64,000 bases of DNA from Hespellia sp. Lineage in GTDB: Bacteria > Bacillota > Clostridia > Lachnospirales > Lachnospiraceae. The notes under the pieces are model-generated. The model ran no database searches. It worked only from the letters and a program-made list of their open reading frames with translations, and had not been told where the DNA came from. Each line of letters begins with the position of its first letter. The stretch's first letter is position 1. The stretch lies in NCBI GenBank assembly GCA_028693555.1, contig JAQUVD010000020.1, positions 1 to 64,000 on the forward strand. Direction: 5' to 3'. Made by a program: the position numbers and the translations under genes. This document shows positions 9,601-18,180 of the stretch, one piece after another.

Positions 9601-11324
9601 AAGACGGCCGCTGCAAAACTCTATATTCCTTTACTGGTGCCCCAAAGACCCGCCCGACAGCAAAGTATGTTCCTTATGGCTCCTATTTTCTTTTGTTTAA
9701 CAACCAGACAGGGCAAATTGAACAGTACAACTGCTCCACAAATACTGCTGTCTCTATGTTTGAGCACCTCACTCTGGAGAATTGTGCACCTCCCGATGCG
9801 ATACATCTTCATATGGGTCATCCTGGAGAGTGCTATATCATGTATCGAAATAACTGTTACCTGGTGGATGCAGAAAGCCGCATCGGAGACGGTATCCTCA
9901 TGAAATATTCGTCTTCCGGTATCAGTAAGCTTCTGGCTGTAACTGATCAAGACAGCGAACTCTACTTTAAGGTGACTGCTGCCCCGGCAAATAACCGTTT
10001 TCTTGTCAGAAACGAAATGAGCATCTATGAATGGGACAGTGAAAATGATTTCCTGCTGCCAAAATACAATTCTGCTTATTATGGGTGCACTGCTCTCTTT
10101 ACGGATCGGGAGTCAGACCAAAATATTCTGGTGCATCAGTACAACGGGGTTTCTGTATTTTCCGGTACACCTCCTAAACTGCAGAATTACTACTGTTTCG
10201 AAGAACCGGACTACTATATCAGCAACTGTCTATATAAGGAAAGCATAAAATCCCTGGCACTTACCTTTTCAAGGCAGGACCACGAAAAGGTGATGCTTCT
10301 ACAACTGACCGATGGCATGGAGACTACCTGTTTTTCCACTTTGAAAAAGAATGAAAGTGTCGAGACTCTTTGTTTTGATGACAGCGGGAACCATCTGTTG
10401 ATTACCACCCAGTATCAGTGCGTGGAATATGATCTTGTAATGCAAACAGCCCCATGTGTTATAGCTAAAGCAGAAACGAATGAACGGATTGCCGGCGGAA
10501 ATTATAACGGGGGAATTATAGAAGTCGCTATTGTTGAAGATAGCTTTACCAAGGAAGAATCCTGCAATACCAGGTGTGACTGCTATAAAAAAAGGCGAAG
10601 AAAAGAACGTTTATATTTTGAAAGAATTGGATACTATGTGATTCCTGTGTTAGATGATTCACTGTTTCCTTTCTTTATTTACCAACATGGCGATCTCGGT
10701 GTAGAAGGTGCTCATAAAGAGAATGGTATTCAGACTTATTGGGTTACTCGTGGTTTTTTCCTACCTCTCACTGAAGCCCTTGCATCTATTCCCCCGCTAC
10801 AATACTTTAAAATCCAAGGAAATCGTCAAATAAAACAGGATCGTCAGATAACCCCCCTGAAGATGATTTACTTTCGACATACTGCAGCATTGGAGAGTCC
10901 ACAACGCGATAAGAAGTCCGGCTTTAGTTTTACCTATCTATCCGATGATATGACACAGGCAGTATTCCTGAAAGACTCGAAAATATTGTCCTTCCAAACA
11001 AATCTAAATCATTGTTCTTACGAAGATATCGAATCAGGCTTTCGTATGCTTCTCGGAAACTATGACGGACATGCCTATTGGGATTATGCAGTTCCACTGA
11101 ATCAGAATACCCTTCTGTGCTGTTTTGAGAGCTATCGTCTGATCACAATCAATATAGAAGATGGTTGCTCTGGAGACGAGATTGAATATGCTCCTGGTGT
11201 TGCTATATGTGGCTGCTCTTTTCATGATATAAAAGCTGATGAGGATGTGCTGGATACGATAAGAACGAATGGGCATACTGGCCTCCTGAAAGAAAAGAAG
11301 GTATTGTCAAACCATATAGATTGA
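6612..11324 (+). CDS. NACHT/STAND NTPase with beta-propeller-like C-terminus
   Basis: A 1570-residue protein. ATG 6612 is chosen for the AAAGGAGG at 6595-6602. Residues 1-200 are an alpha-rich region of unknown type. The NTPase follows: P-loop IGDGGIGKTTF (Lys244), Walker B YLLLLDGFNEV (Asp344, Gly345, Glu348) and sensor VITASRE. A winged-helix-type end is at GHHQFRDYFSS (about 597). LSGLDLHNLDLKHCNF resembles a short pentapeptide stretch. From about 760 there are repeated beta-strand units (FTIDDTGVIKCWDVLSGK is WD40-like), broken by a very acidic linker at about 930-985. STAND proteins of this layout sense ligands with the repeats and oligomerise; several bacterial NACHT proteins are antiphage. 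No nuclease or protease effector is visible, so defence is an inference. Confidence 0.75.
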   Translation: MILKDVLHILDDYIKPFGYKHNDLYKKLFEKAELKEDLNINQTVKNTFSSRALSGKLLKYLCSESGFLDFCALIEKEYLSIVSSYKEIYQDLYILITQDEYLPDDDKQALLASCNPSQATQLARFIAVSILCANYNFSLEKKKSSTVNNSYGLNVKAFVCLGKEYPQEYKLWKAAQAAFLQSHRKGQRFYSLNIIQQLLPRGYISESQFQAKGKLDNGSSDTVMSLCQNTTDNIAIIGDGGIGKTTFFQQLLSVEYLTDTKEPRSYKTGRPVPFFIELNRCPEHICDWYDDSLKKTNFITRYIAQIQENHSSLDSVSAETLINIEKEFQRIPSDGTPHYLLLLDGFNEVKAGQSIRSYLSNEISMLSNYPNIRVITASRETQAAYFASSFQNIHLIGLEIADIINYLRSCQKSDSQIGLIMSCKPLVQCLRIPLYLCMFSAEDASQKYLPSTPGEILYCFFHRNSAFYNIRRRAHDAGANPLNEDQTAFVLDFILPYIGWCLEADDAFSMNEDALRNTIQNSLQCIASLFGCANANPFPDFSYNGHRLMQTLHSLMLNDGQPAFTEIIDCIHGYLGIVYRYQLTEGDFTDRNRFAFGHHQFRDYFSSIWDFQLLSMLQCITPSLFCKQEEDVSFSAFLNQHYWQHHKTEFISQIFMEHRNRPTLSPDSHNWYIPTPDYDEQKVLGTALSFCRELCEQHIDIHYLLQNILSAILEGRKELSGLDLHNLDLKHCNFFNITCSRSGKSRTLSANFDGCTLYEETFKSESHQDDVMEHVYSDRFCFTIDDTGVIKCWDVLSGKLEYSLQTESPSNMLDYSSFGFLQVSPDGKWLAAKMQESTPMGMHIGIQLFSLDAPESAPKILLPPNPHKSLTSFSFTGDSNALLMLCDFHDMYCFSILNTAITYQYHYQELFKHSQLYADSATSAVYVFTAEYNEYEFEDTLLDDWQDDSDDSIENDSYDTAFFSEELNEEEQHDSTSVEDDTKELHIPCMLCILFPEDGRCKTLYSFTGAPKTRPTAKYVPYGSYFLLFNNQTGQIEQYNCSTNTAVSMFEHLTLENCAPPDAIHLHMGHPGECYIMYRNNCYLVDAESRIGDGILMKYSSSGISKLLAVTDQDSELYFKVTAAPANNRFLVRNEMSIYEWDSENDFLLPKYNSAYYGCTALFTDRESDQNILVHQYNGVSVFSGTPPKLQNYYCFEEPDYYISNCLYKESIKSLALTFSRQDHEKVMLLQLTDGMETTCFSTLKKNESVETLCFDDSGNHLLITTQYQCVEYDLVMQTAPCVIAKAETNERIAGGNYNGGIIEVAIVEDSFTKEESCNTRCDCYKKRRRKERLYFERIGYYVIPVLDDSLFPFFIYQHGDLGVEGAHKENGIQTYWVTRGFFLPLTEALASIPPLQYFKIQGNRQIKQDRQITPLKMIYFRHTAALESPQRDKKSGFSFTYLSDDMTQAVFLKDSKILSFQTNLNHCSYEDIESGFRMLLGNYDGHAYWDYAVPLNQNTLLCCFESYRLITINIEDGCSGDEIEYAPGVAICGCSFHDIKADEDVLDTIRTNGHTGLLKEKKVLSNHID

Positions 11325-11380
11325 AAATCCTTCAATTAAAGATATATTCAGCCTCGAATACGCTGCATATTAACTGAGGT

Positions 11381-11412
11381 CTCTCCGGCGAGAGGCTGAT
11401 TACATTTTTTTA
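11381..11412 (+). terminator. Probable terminator of the NACHT gene
   Basis: CTCTC-CGGC-GAGAG (11381-11394) with weaker flanking pairs. A run of T begins six to seven bases later. It lies 57 bases after the stop codon. The stem is short, so confidence is moderate. Confidence 0.45.
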
Positions 11413-11826
11413 TTGTGTATCGGAGAGGATGACCTATCGTTGTATTTCCATTACCAACAGCTTGCAAAAACAACCGTTGGGTGTCACCATTTGCAGATGC
11501 ACCCTAATATAGGTAAATATCCTTTTTGTATACGGGCAATCCCCTACCACTATACTGCGTCTTTATCACTTCACGATTTATTTTCAACTCCACTTGTATA
11601 GAACCATCTTTCCTCCTATCCAATACAAACATATGGTAATCCATATTCAAAACTTCATGTGGTATTTCTTCTACAATTGCTTCTGGCTATTTTGGTAATA
11701 GATTCCGATGTTCTCTTGGTACCAATGCAAAGCACATCCTTCGTATATATCCTCAATCGGTTACATTACAGACTTAATCAGTCATTCTGATTTTTTAACC
11801 CTGCACCTATTTTCTTGGGCGGGCAA
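11413..11826. other. Stretch with no intact gene
   Basis: Leftward frames contain coherent pieces such as MDYHMFVLDRRKDGSIQVEL (around 11640-11560), but stops and frame changes interrupt them. This is probably further pseudogene material between the NACHT gene and the biosynthetic operon. Confidence 0.4.
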
Positions 11827-11883
11827 AAGAATAGCAGGCAACATCCAACGGCCAATTTGATTGCTGCCTGCTATTCTTCTTTT
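11827..11883. terminator. Strong hairpin, probable terminator
   Basis: Arms AAGAATAGCAGGCA (11827-11840) and TGCCTGCTATTCTT (11865-11878) pair perfectly over 14 bp. CTTTTTC follows. Upstream on the other strand is also pyrimidine-poor, so the rightward direction is more likely. It may terminate leftover rightward transcription from the NACHT side. Confidence 0.6.
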
Positions 11884-11913
11884 TCAACTATATATCTATC
11901 GAATATCAATTAT

Positions 11914-12408
11914 TTATTCTGTTATATCCTTTATTGATTTTTCAATATCTTCAATAGCTGGCAAGGTACTCTTATAGTCACTCGGCAACAGATTCGTCAA
12001 ATTATATTCAGATATTCCACTTGGCTACTGCTTGCTTCTAATGAATATTCTGCCACAACATTATCTTTTGTCTAGCAAATTAAAACTCCCAATGTCGCAT
12101 TATCGTTTTCTTAACTTCTTTGATGATTGATTGCAGCGACATATACTCCTAGCTGTCCTGTAAAAGCCGGTTCAAATTCACCTACCTTCAACTCCTCAAC
12201 ACCATATCGTCTAAGTTCTAGATGATATAACAAAAGGTCTATAGCCATCTCTTTTTTCCCACAATTACCGGAACCGGACGTCCAATAAATGCAAATCCCT
12301 TTCCTATATTACAACAGGAATTCTGTAATATTTTGCTGTCAGCGCATCCCCTAATTCTTTTTCCTTATATTCCTCCTTCAATGTAAGGAAATCAAAATTG
12401 CAGGCTTT
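11914..12408 (-). pseudogene. Decayed DUF1016/YhcG-type PD-(D/E)XK nuclease
   Basis: Reading leftward in changing frames recovers the C-terminal nuclease domain of the DUF1016 (YhcG) family. The order is FDFLTLKEEYKEKELGDAL, GKGFAFIGRPVPV, MAIDLLLYHLELRRYGVEEL, KVGEFEPAFTGQLGVYVAA, ENDNATLGVLIC and VVAEYSL. The pieces match family order but need at least one frameshift near 12310 and pass an in-frame stop near 12120. The N-terminal half is missing. Intact relatives are found with restriction or defence genes, so this is a dead defence-type gene beside the NACHT gene. Confidence 0.65.
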
Positions 12409-12500
12409 CACCTTTTGTTATTATGGATTCCAATTTATCAGTATTTACGTGTTTCACATTTGTACGAAAAGTTACGTAATTGAAGTGCCCCCAGACCGGA

Positions 12501-13487
12501 TCACTTTAATTTTCCGACCTCTATCGTATGAAGATACTTCTGGTATGGCTCAAGTTCAAAATACTCCGATATCTTCGAAAATCTCATATCACCAATTGAA
12601 CATGTTCCAAGCCCCAGCGAATAAGTCTGCATTTCAAAATAAGCTGCTGCAAATCCCGTATCAAGTATTGAATAGTAATATGCCATATCCTGATATTTAG
12701 GCATTGAAACAGCTGCATCAAAGAATATATATACCGAGAATGCAGATGCCACAAAGGTTTCTTTATTGACCGTAAACTGGAAGCCTCTTTCAAGCGGTAT
12801 CTTATTATTTACTGCATAAAGTTTTCTTTCAACCGGATCAAAACGATATAAGCCCTGTGGTACATTTTCAACTCTTCCAGCTTTTACAAGCAGATAAAAA
12901 TCCAAAGGATAAAGTCCACCCGCACTCGGGTAAACATACTGCGCCGGTACTTGTTTTTCATCATCTTTTTCATTTAGCGGACATAAGATTTCAAGGCATC
13001 TACTGAAGGTATCCATATCTATTTCAGACATATCAAATTCACGTATGCTTTTTCTTGTCTTATAACCCGGATTGAGCTCCGTCTTTTTTAGCTCAATAAT
13101 GCCATCCTTCGAATGCTCCGTTTTTCTGAAGCTCTTCTCAAAACGATATTTTTCAACATTTTCTTTATTCATGAAAAATAGCTCATCGGGTTTTTCTCCC
13201 TGAAGGAATATCGCTGACTGTCCTTGGAAAATATCCGCTGGCGACTGGATTTCGGATACCAGTGCCCCTATATCCTTCAGATCCTTTAAAACTCTTTTCA
13301 AAAACACAGGATCAATCTCGGTTAATTTTTCTTGAAGTTTTTCATATGTTGTTCCATTAATACATAATTCATAGAGCTTTGGAAAAAGCTCTGCTACTTC
13401 CAAAGCAAAAGAAATTCCGTTTATGAGCAGCTTTTCCTCTTTTTTCTTCCAGTTATAGCTCGGTGCCCAGAATATATCCTTTTTCAT
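12501..13487 (-). CDS. SagB-type FMN-dependent oxidase (nitroreductase fold)
   Basis: A 328-residue member of the SagB/McbC thiazole-oxidase branch of the nitroreductase superfamily. This branch also supplies the Ox domains of NRPSs. Residues 1-85 look like a small winged-helix region, as in other SagB proteins. FMN-site landmarks are RKSIRE (145-150), YPSAGGLYPLDFYLLV, and a closing YSILDTGFAAAYFEMQ then SLGLGTCSIG. In this operon it probably oxidises a carrier-bound amino acid or azoline. ATG 13487 is preferred (GAGGAG upstream) over the longer frame to 13517. It is the last gene of the operon, after a 111-base gap. Confidence 0.85.
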   Translation of the reverse strand: MKKDIFWAPSYNWKKKEEKLLINGISFALEVAELFPKLYELCINGTTYEKLQEKLTEIDPVFLKRVLKDLKDIGALVSEIQSPADIFQGQSAIFLQGEKPDELFFMNKENVEKYRFEKSFRKTEHSKDGIIELKKTELNPGYKTRKSIREFDMSEIDMDTFSRCLEILCPLNEKDDEKQVPAQYVYPSAGGLYPLDFYLLVKAGRVENVPQGLYRFDPVERKLYAVNNKIPLERGFQFTVNKETFVASAFSVYIFFDAAVSMPKYQDMAYYYSILDTGFAAAYFEMQTYSLGLGTCSIGDMRFSKISEYFELEPYQKYLHTIEVGKLK

Positions 13488-13628
13488 CTTATCACTCCTC
13501 GTAGCGGTAAATACCAAATCCTTTTAATACATGTTTCTTAATCAGCAGATACTAATTACTGCAATTATAAGTTTATATATTACAGTATTTGTGTACTTCC
13601 GTATTTATGCATTGCTATATTTTTATCC

Positions 13629-14306
13629 CTAAAGGCTCAACTTTCTTTCTATAAATTCAGCCGACTGCTTCGGATTATCATAAAAATAGAAATGTCCTCC
13701 TTTAAATATTTGTTTTTTAAACTTTCCGGTGATCTTGCTTGCCCACTGTTCTACTGTCTTGGCTTCAAAGTTCTTATCCTTGTCTCCATACATCCAGACC
13801 ATATCCGTATTGAGCTTCATGACCTTTTTCTTAGAGTCATACGAATTCAAAAGATGGAAATCGCCTCTCATTCTGGCAAGTATTGTTTTAAGGAATTCAG
13901 CATCATTCAGAAGGCGTTCATCTGTTCCACCCATTTCAAGCAGGTATTCCTTGAGTTCCTCATCCGTTTCAAATTCTTCTGTACACGGCTCCGGATCCGG
14001 AGAAGGTTCTCCCGAAATAAGTATCTTTACCGGTGGGTTTTCGTATATATACTGCATCTGATATGCCACCTCATACGCTACGAAGGCCCCCATGCTGTGT
14101 CCAAAAATCACATATTCATCATCTCCTATAAATTCATGACATTGTTTCAGACAGTCTTTAACCGCATTTTTAAAATCTCTGTACTGATTCCTTCCGTTTC
14201 TTCCTTTATAATCGCAGGTCATAGCTTCTACATTGTTCCAGTATTTAAAAAATATTTTGTAGCTGGTTTTCGTACCTCCCGCAAAAGGACATAAAACTAC
14301 TTTCAT
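13629..14306 (-). CDS. Type II thioesterase (second copy)
   Basis: A 225-residue alpha/beta hydrolase of the NRPS/PKS type II thioesterase family. It has N-terminal VVLCPFAGGTKTSY (oxyanion region), nucleophile elbow FGHSMGAF (Ser71), acid in MWMYGDKDKNF-like context (read here VWMYGDKDKNF) and His in KGGHFYFYD near 206. Such enzymes release product or clear misloaded carrier proteins. Its start overlaps the PPTase stop by four bases (ATGA), so it is coupled. Sequence differs considerably from the other thioesterase in this operon, so one may be the product-releasing enzyme and one the editor. Confidence 0.88.
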   Translation of the reverse strand: MKVVLCPFAGGTKTSYKIFFKYWNNVEAMTCDYKGRNGRNQYRDFKNAVKDCLKQCHEFIGDDEYVIFGHSMGAFVAYEVAYQMQYIYENPPVKILISGEPSPDPEPCTEEFETDEELKEYLLEMGGTDERLLNDAEFLKTILARMRGDFHLLNSYDSKKKVMKLNTDMVWMYGDKDKNFEAKTVEQWASKITGKFKKQIFKGGHFYFYDNPKQSAEFIERKLSL

Positions 14307-14977
14307 CCGGTCTCCTCCATCATTTTCATTATTTTTTCTATTTCAGAAATACTAACATTGTAAAATACATGCTTTTCTTCTTCACTGCAGATTGAAACAA
14401 ACCGGTCATTCTGTCTTTTAGTTTCAACATATAGCCCTGTCTTTTGATCAAACCAACTTCCTGTTTTTCCCCCGAGATCCACTTCCTTCAGATTACCCTG
14501 AAGTCCTAGCGACTTATATTTGAGAACACTTTCTTTTTTTGTCCAGGCAGCCGTAAAATATTCATCTTTATCGGCTTTTTCCAGCATGTTTTTCCATTCG
14601 GTTATTTCACGTTCTCCAAATACAAGCTTTGCCATTCCTTCTGTGCATTCCGTAAGCCTTTCGGCATCGATTCCTATTTCGCTTTCGGATAAAGCGCAGG
14701 CAACAAAATTCTCCGAATGAGTAAAGCTGAATTTAAAATGTGTATCTTTTAAAAGCGGCCTGTTATATTTACTGTATTCAAACTCCACTCTTATAAGTGC
14801 ACCGCTTCTTTTTTGTATTGCATATACAAGAAGCCAGTATGCAATAAGTGACTGATATCGGTGTTCTTTTTTCAGCATTTTCAAGATCTTTATCTGCCTC
14901 TCCTGCGGTAAATAACTGTACAGCCTGTCATATAATTCTTCCGAGATTTCATTTATTTCATCACAATAAAAGATCAT
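14303..14977 (-). CDS. Sfp-type 4'-phosphopantetheinyl transferase
   Basis: A 224-residue Sfp-family enzyme that transfers phosphopantetheine from CoA to carrier-protein serines. Signatures are FSFTHSENFVACA (His87), IGIDAERL (Asp104 and Glu106 for Mg2+) and AAWTKKESVLKYKSLGL (Trp145, Lys148, Glu149). Length is almost identical to Sfp. ATG 14977, five bases after the thioesterase stop, gives the standard N-terminus; the longer frame to 15028 lies inside the upstream gene. Its likely substrate is the PCP domain encoded at the start of the operon. Confidence 0.9.
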   Translation of the reverse strand: MIFYCDEINEISEELYDRLYSYLPQERQIKILKMLKKEHRYQSLIAYWLLVYAIQKRSGALIRVEFEYSKYNRPLLKDTHFKFSFTHSENFVACALSESEIGIDAERLTECTEGMAKLVFGEREITEWKNMLEKADKDEYFTAAWTKKESVLKYKSLGLQGNLKEVDLGGKTGSWFDQKTGLYVETKRQNDRFVSICSEEEKHVFYNVSISEIEKIMKMMEETG

Positions 14978-14981
14978 AATT

Positions 14982-15680
14982 CTACATCCAACCGCAGATA
15001 TCCATCCCCAACTCATCTTCCTGACCAAAGATATAAAAATGATCTCCAGAATAAGACACTATATCGAAATATTCATTCTCAAGTTCTGCCCATTCCTCCA
15101 GCTTCTCCTCTTTGATCACCGGATCCTCCATGCCATACAAAACAATCAGTTTTTTAAATGGCTCAGTCTGTTTTTGACATTCTGTATATGAATTCAAAAG
15201 GACGAAATCATTTCTGATGATATTCATATACATTTTTCTCAATGATTCTTTTCCCACTATTTCATCAGGAATGGAATTAAACATCTTTAAATAGCGCATT
15301 ATATTTTCATCGTTTATTTCCTTGGAATCTACCTTCTCATAGCTTGGAGAAGTTAGTCCAGATACGAAGAGCGTACTTACATTTTTGCCATCATCCATCA
15401 TGCTTTTAGCTACTTCCATGGCAATATAGCTTCCCATGCTGTGCCCGAAAAGATAATACTTATCTGCAGGATAATTTTCAAATATATCCTGCAGAATACT
15501 TTCTATTGCTGTTTTAAAATCGGTAAACGCCGCTTCCTTCTGTCTTTCTCCCCTTCCCGCATATTCATATACGAATGTGGAAATGCCTGTATTCTTTTCT
15601 ATCACATGTGCCAGCTTGTAATATGAATATGCAAGACCGCCGGCATGCGGGAAAAAAATAAACTTTTCAATGCAAGACAT
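14982..15680 (-). CDS. Type II thioesterase (first copy)
   Basis: A 232-residue type II thioesterase. It has FIFFPHAGGLAYSYY, EYAGRGER (typical PGRG/AGRG loop), the nucleophile elbow LFGHSMGSY (Ser81), LYGMEDPVI with the acid and SYSGDHFYIF with the catalytic His. This copy keeps the classical GRGER loop, which the second copy has as KGRNGR. It overlaps the upstream phosphotransferase gene by 14 bases, so translation is coupled. Editing of the PCP or release of its product is the likely role. Confidence 0.9.
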   Translation of the reverse strand: MSCIEKFIFFPHAGGLAYSYYKLAHVIEKNTGISTFVYEYAGRGERQKEAAFTDFKTAIESILQDIFENYPADKYYLFGHSMGSYIAMEVAKSMMDDGKNVSTLFVSGLTSPSYEKVDSKEINDENIMRYLKMFNSIPDEIVGKESLRKMYMNIIRNDFVLLNSYTECQKQTEPFKKLIVLYGMEDPVIKEEKLEEWAELENEYFDIVSYSGDHFYIFGQEDELGMDICGWM

Positions 15681-18168
15681 TGACTACCCCCTTGTCTCCG
15701 TCCACTTCTACAAGACTGCCGTCATACAGACGTTTTGTGGCATCGCCAGTTGCAAGAACAGCAGGAATACCGTATTCCCTTGCGACGATGGCGCTGTGCG
15801 AAAGCGGACCGCCTGTATCCGAAATAACCGCCGATGCTATTAAAAAGAGCGGTGTCCACTCCGGATCTGTATAACGGCATACAAGAACTTCGCCTTCCTG
15901 AATCTTTCCGAACTCCGAAATTGATTGTATGATCTTTACCTTGCCTGTTACTTTTCCTAAGTTTCCCGAAACTCCATATAATACGGTAACAGAATGGTCT
16001 TCTCTGTGAGCTTCGAGGTTTTCCCAGATTATCTGATTCTTTTTCCTGTTTTCATTTCTGAGTGCAATCTTATCTGCCATCGAAATTATCTGATTAGGGC
16101 TTACGGTACATATTTCTTTTTCCGTAAGATACAGCGCCTCTTCAAAACTTAAGATTTCCTTGAATTTTCCGTCTATCAGTCTTCTGAGAAGTATTCTGCT
16201 GTATCCGTAACAAGTTTCGAGCAAATACAGACTTTCTTCTCGCAAAACATGGTATTTGCGATTGTTCTCTATCTTGGTTTTAAGTTTTGTGGCCTCTTTT
16301 GCCGAAAGCTTGCTGTCAATATCTTTCATTATCGAAACGTATCTCGATTCATTCGATGACATGGAAGCTTCTGCTCTTACAAATACACTTAAAAGGGAGA
16401 ACAGGGACGCTTTATTTTCATTCCAGGATGTTGTACTGAATGCAACATAGCTGTTGTCCGACTTCCAGCCGAATTCGGCAAGGAATAAATCAATCTGTAG
16501 CGTAAATGCATCTGATGCTTTTTTCATCTCCTCGATGCAGAACTCATAATCCTCGGATGCCATTCCTTCTTCATATATTTTTTTAAGTTCCGAATCTTCT
16601 TTGATCAGTTTCGCAAGCTTTGCAAGACCCATATTCATATCCCTGGTCTTATAGGAAAGGTCGCACATAAGATCATAGTTACTGAGCTTCGAATCCACCT
16701 TGTGAAGCAATCTTTCCATGAATTCAGCCTGACATACATACGGGAAAATAGCATATCGAAATCTCGCATATGAAAGCTTCTTTGCTATATCAAGAAGCTT
16801 TGCTATTGTCTTCTGAATACTGTCTTCGGGAATCTTATATGGATCAATACCCGCAATATCATTTTTTGCTTTCTCCAGTGACTTTTCGCTTTCGGCCTTA
16901 TTTATGTCAAATTCAAGAAATCCTTTCATCTGGAACGGAAGCTTTACTACAGAAAGCTTATATTTAGGTTTTTTGACATTTGTAAGTATCAGTCCGTCAT
17001 CATCCATAAGGAGCACATCATCCTGTACTATTCCGTGCTCAGCAAAAATAACCTGTTTTGCATTCATAACTGTCATAAACGGTCCGAAATCCAACGGATA
17101 CGGTGTTATCGGACAATGCTCTATAAGGTTATTCATCTGCATACGGATGGATTTTTCCTGTTTGTCATTTTTTTCTTCCTGTGTGGCCGTCTCTGTCTTT
17201 GTCTCTGTTTTGGTCTCAGTATTAAGCGTGGTAACTGCTCTTGCCTGAAGTATGTAGAGTTTTCCATTTTCATATGCCCACTCAATATCCATGGGCATTT
17301 TGTACATGGCTTCTATTTTTTCCGAAACCTCTGCAATCTCTGCTATCTGTTCATTAGTCAGAGAATAGATCTTTCTTTTTTCTACATCTGTCTCAACGAT
17401 ATCTGTTCCGTTATTCGCATTCATATATATGGCTGTCTGCTTGGAACCGAGTGTTTTCGAAACAATTTCCTTTTTACTCTTGCTGTAAATAAATATATCC
17501 GGATTTACCTGTCCCGATACAATACTCTCGCCAAGTCCGTATGAAGCATTTAACATTATTTCATCTGAATTTCTGCTTACAGGATTCTCGGTGAAACTTA
17601 CACCCGAAACATCACTTCCGATCATCGCCTGAACAACAACCGCAAGTGCAACATTCAAGCTGTTGAAGCCCATTTTTTTACGGTATAAAATCGCTCTGTC
17701 ATCGTAAAGAGAAGCAAAACATTCTTTGATCTTATTCATAAGCTCATCTATACCGATAACACCGAGATATGTCTCCTGCTGTCCAGCAAAGCTGGCATCC
17801 TTAAGATCCTCGGCAGTTGCGGAAGAACGAACAGCCACCTTCTTTCCTTTGAGCAATTCGTTATAGAGACTCTCTATTTCAGTTCTTAAATCTTCGGAAA
17901 AGTTTCCAGCTTTTATTATTTGTTTCAAGTTCTCTATCAGTTCGTGCAGCTCAGTTCTATTATCATCGTTTGCTGCATTTACAACCTTTTCAATCTCGCT
18001 GTCAATATTATTGCTTTTAATAAACTGCCAGAATCCGGCACTGTTAACACAGAATCCTTCCGGAACCTGAAATCCGCCTCTTAAAAGTTCTCCTAGATTT
18101 GAGGCCTTTCCGCCTCCAGTTCTGACATCATCTTTTTTCAGTTCCTGTAGCTTAACTAAATACTTCAT
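15667..18168 (-). CDS. PEP-synthase/rifampin-phosphotransferase-like dikinase
   Basis: An 833-residue protein with an N-terminal PPDK/PEP-synthase ATP-grasp domain (GGKASNLGELLRGGFQVPEG; AVRSSATAEDLKDASFAGQQ; YILQARAVTT at about 320). A linker of repeated TETK units and a unique middle domain (about 340-715) follow. The C-terminal swivelling domain carries the phospho-histidine in DTGGPLSHSAIVARE (His791). The PEP/pyruvate-binding barrel of true PEP synthase is absent. This is the domain order of rifampin phosphotransferases, which move the beta-phosphate of ATP onto a small-molecule hydroxyl. Here it may phosphorylate the pathway product or an intermediate. GGAGGG precedes ATG 18168. Confidence 0.85.
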   Translation of the reverse strand: MKYLVKLQELKKDDVRTGGGKASNLGELLRGGFQVPEGFCVNSAGFWQFIKSNNIDSEIEKVVNAANDDNRTELHELIENLKQIIKAGNFSEDLRTEIESLYNELLKGKKVAVRSSATAEDLKDASFAGQQETYLGVIGIDELMNKIKECFASLYDDRAILYRKKMGFNSLNVALAVVVQAMIGSDVSGVSFTENPVSRNSDEIMLNASYGLGESIVSGQVNPDIFIYSKSKKEIVSKTLGSKQTAIYMNANNGTDIVETDVEKRKIYSLTNEQIAEIAEVSEKIEAMYKMPMDIEWAYENGKLYILQARAVTTLNTETKTETKTETATQEEKNDKQEKSIRMQMNNLIEHCPITPYPLDFGPFMTVMNAKQVIFAEHGIVQDDVLLMDDDGLILTNVKKPKYKLSVVKLPFQMKGFLEFDINKAESEKSLEKAKNDIAGIDPYKIPEDSIQKTIAKLLDIAKKLSYARFRYAIFPYVCQAEFMERLLHKVDSKLSNYDLMCDLSYKTRDMNMGLAKLAKLIKEDSELKKIYEEGMASEDYEFCIEEMKKASDAFTLQIDLFLAEFGWKSDNSYVAFSTTSWNENKASLFSLLSVFVRAEASMSSNESRYVSIMKDIDSKLSAKEATKLKTKIENNRKYHVLREESLYLLETCYGYSRILLRRLIDGKFKEILSFEEALYLTEKEICTVSPNQIISMADKIALRNENRKKNQIIWENLEAHREDHSVTVLYGVSGNLGKVTGKVKIIQSISEFGKIQEGEVLVCRYTDPEWTPLFLIASAVISDTGGPLSHSAIVAREYGIPAVLATGDATKRLYDGSLVEVDGDKGVVNVLH

Positions 18169-18180
18169 ATTTATCCCTCC

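Noticed and set aside
13692-14294. 200-codon frame antisense to the second thioesterase gene
   Set aside because: Mirrors an intact thioesterase with catalytic triad; no ribosome site or family motif.
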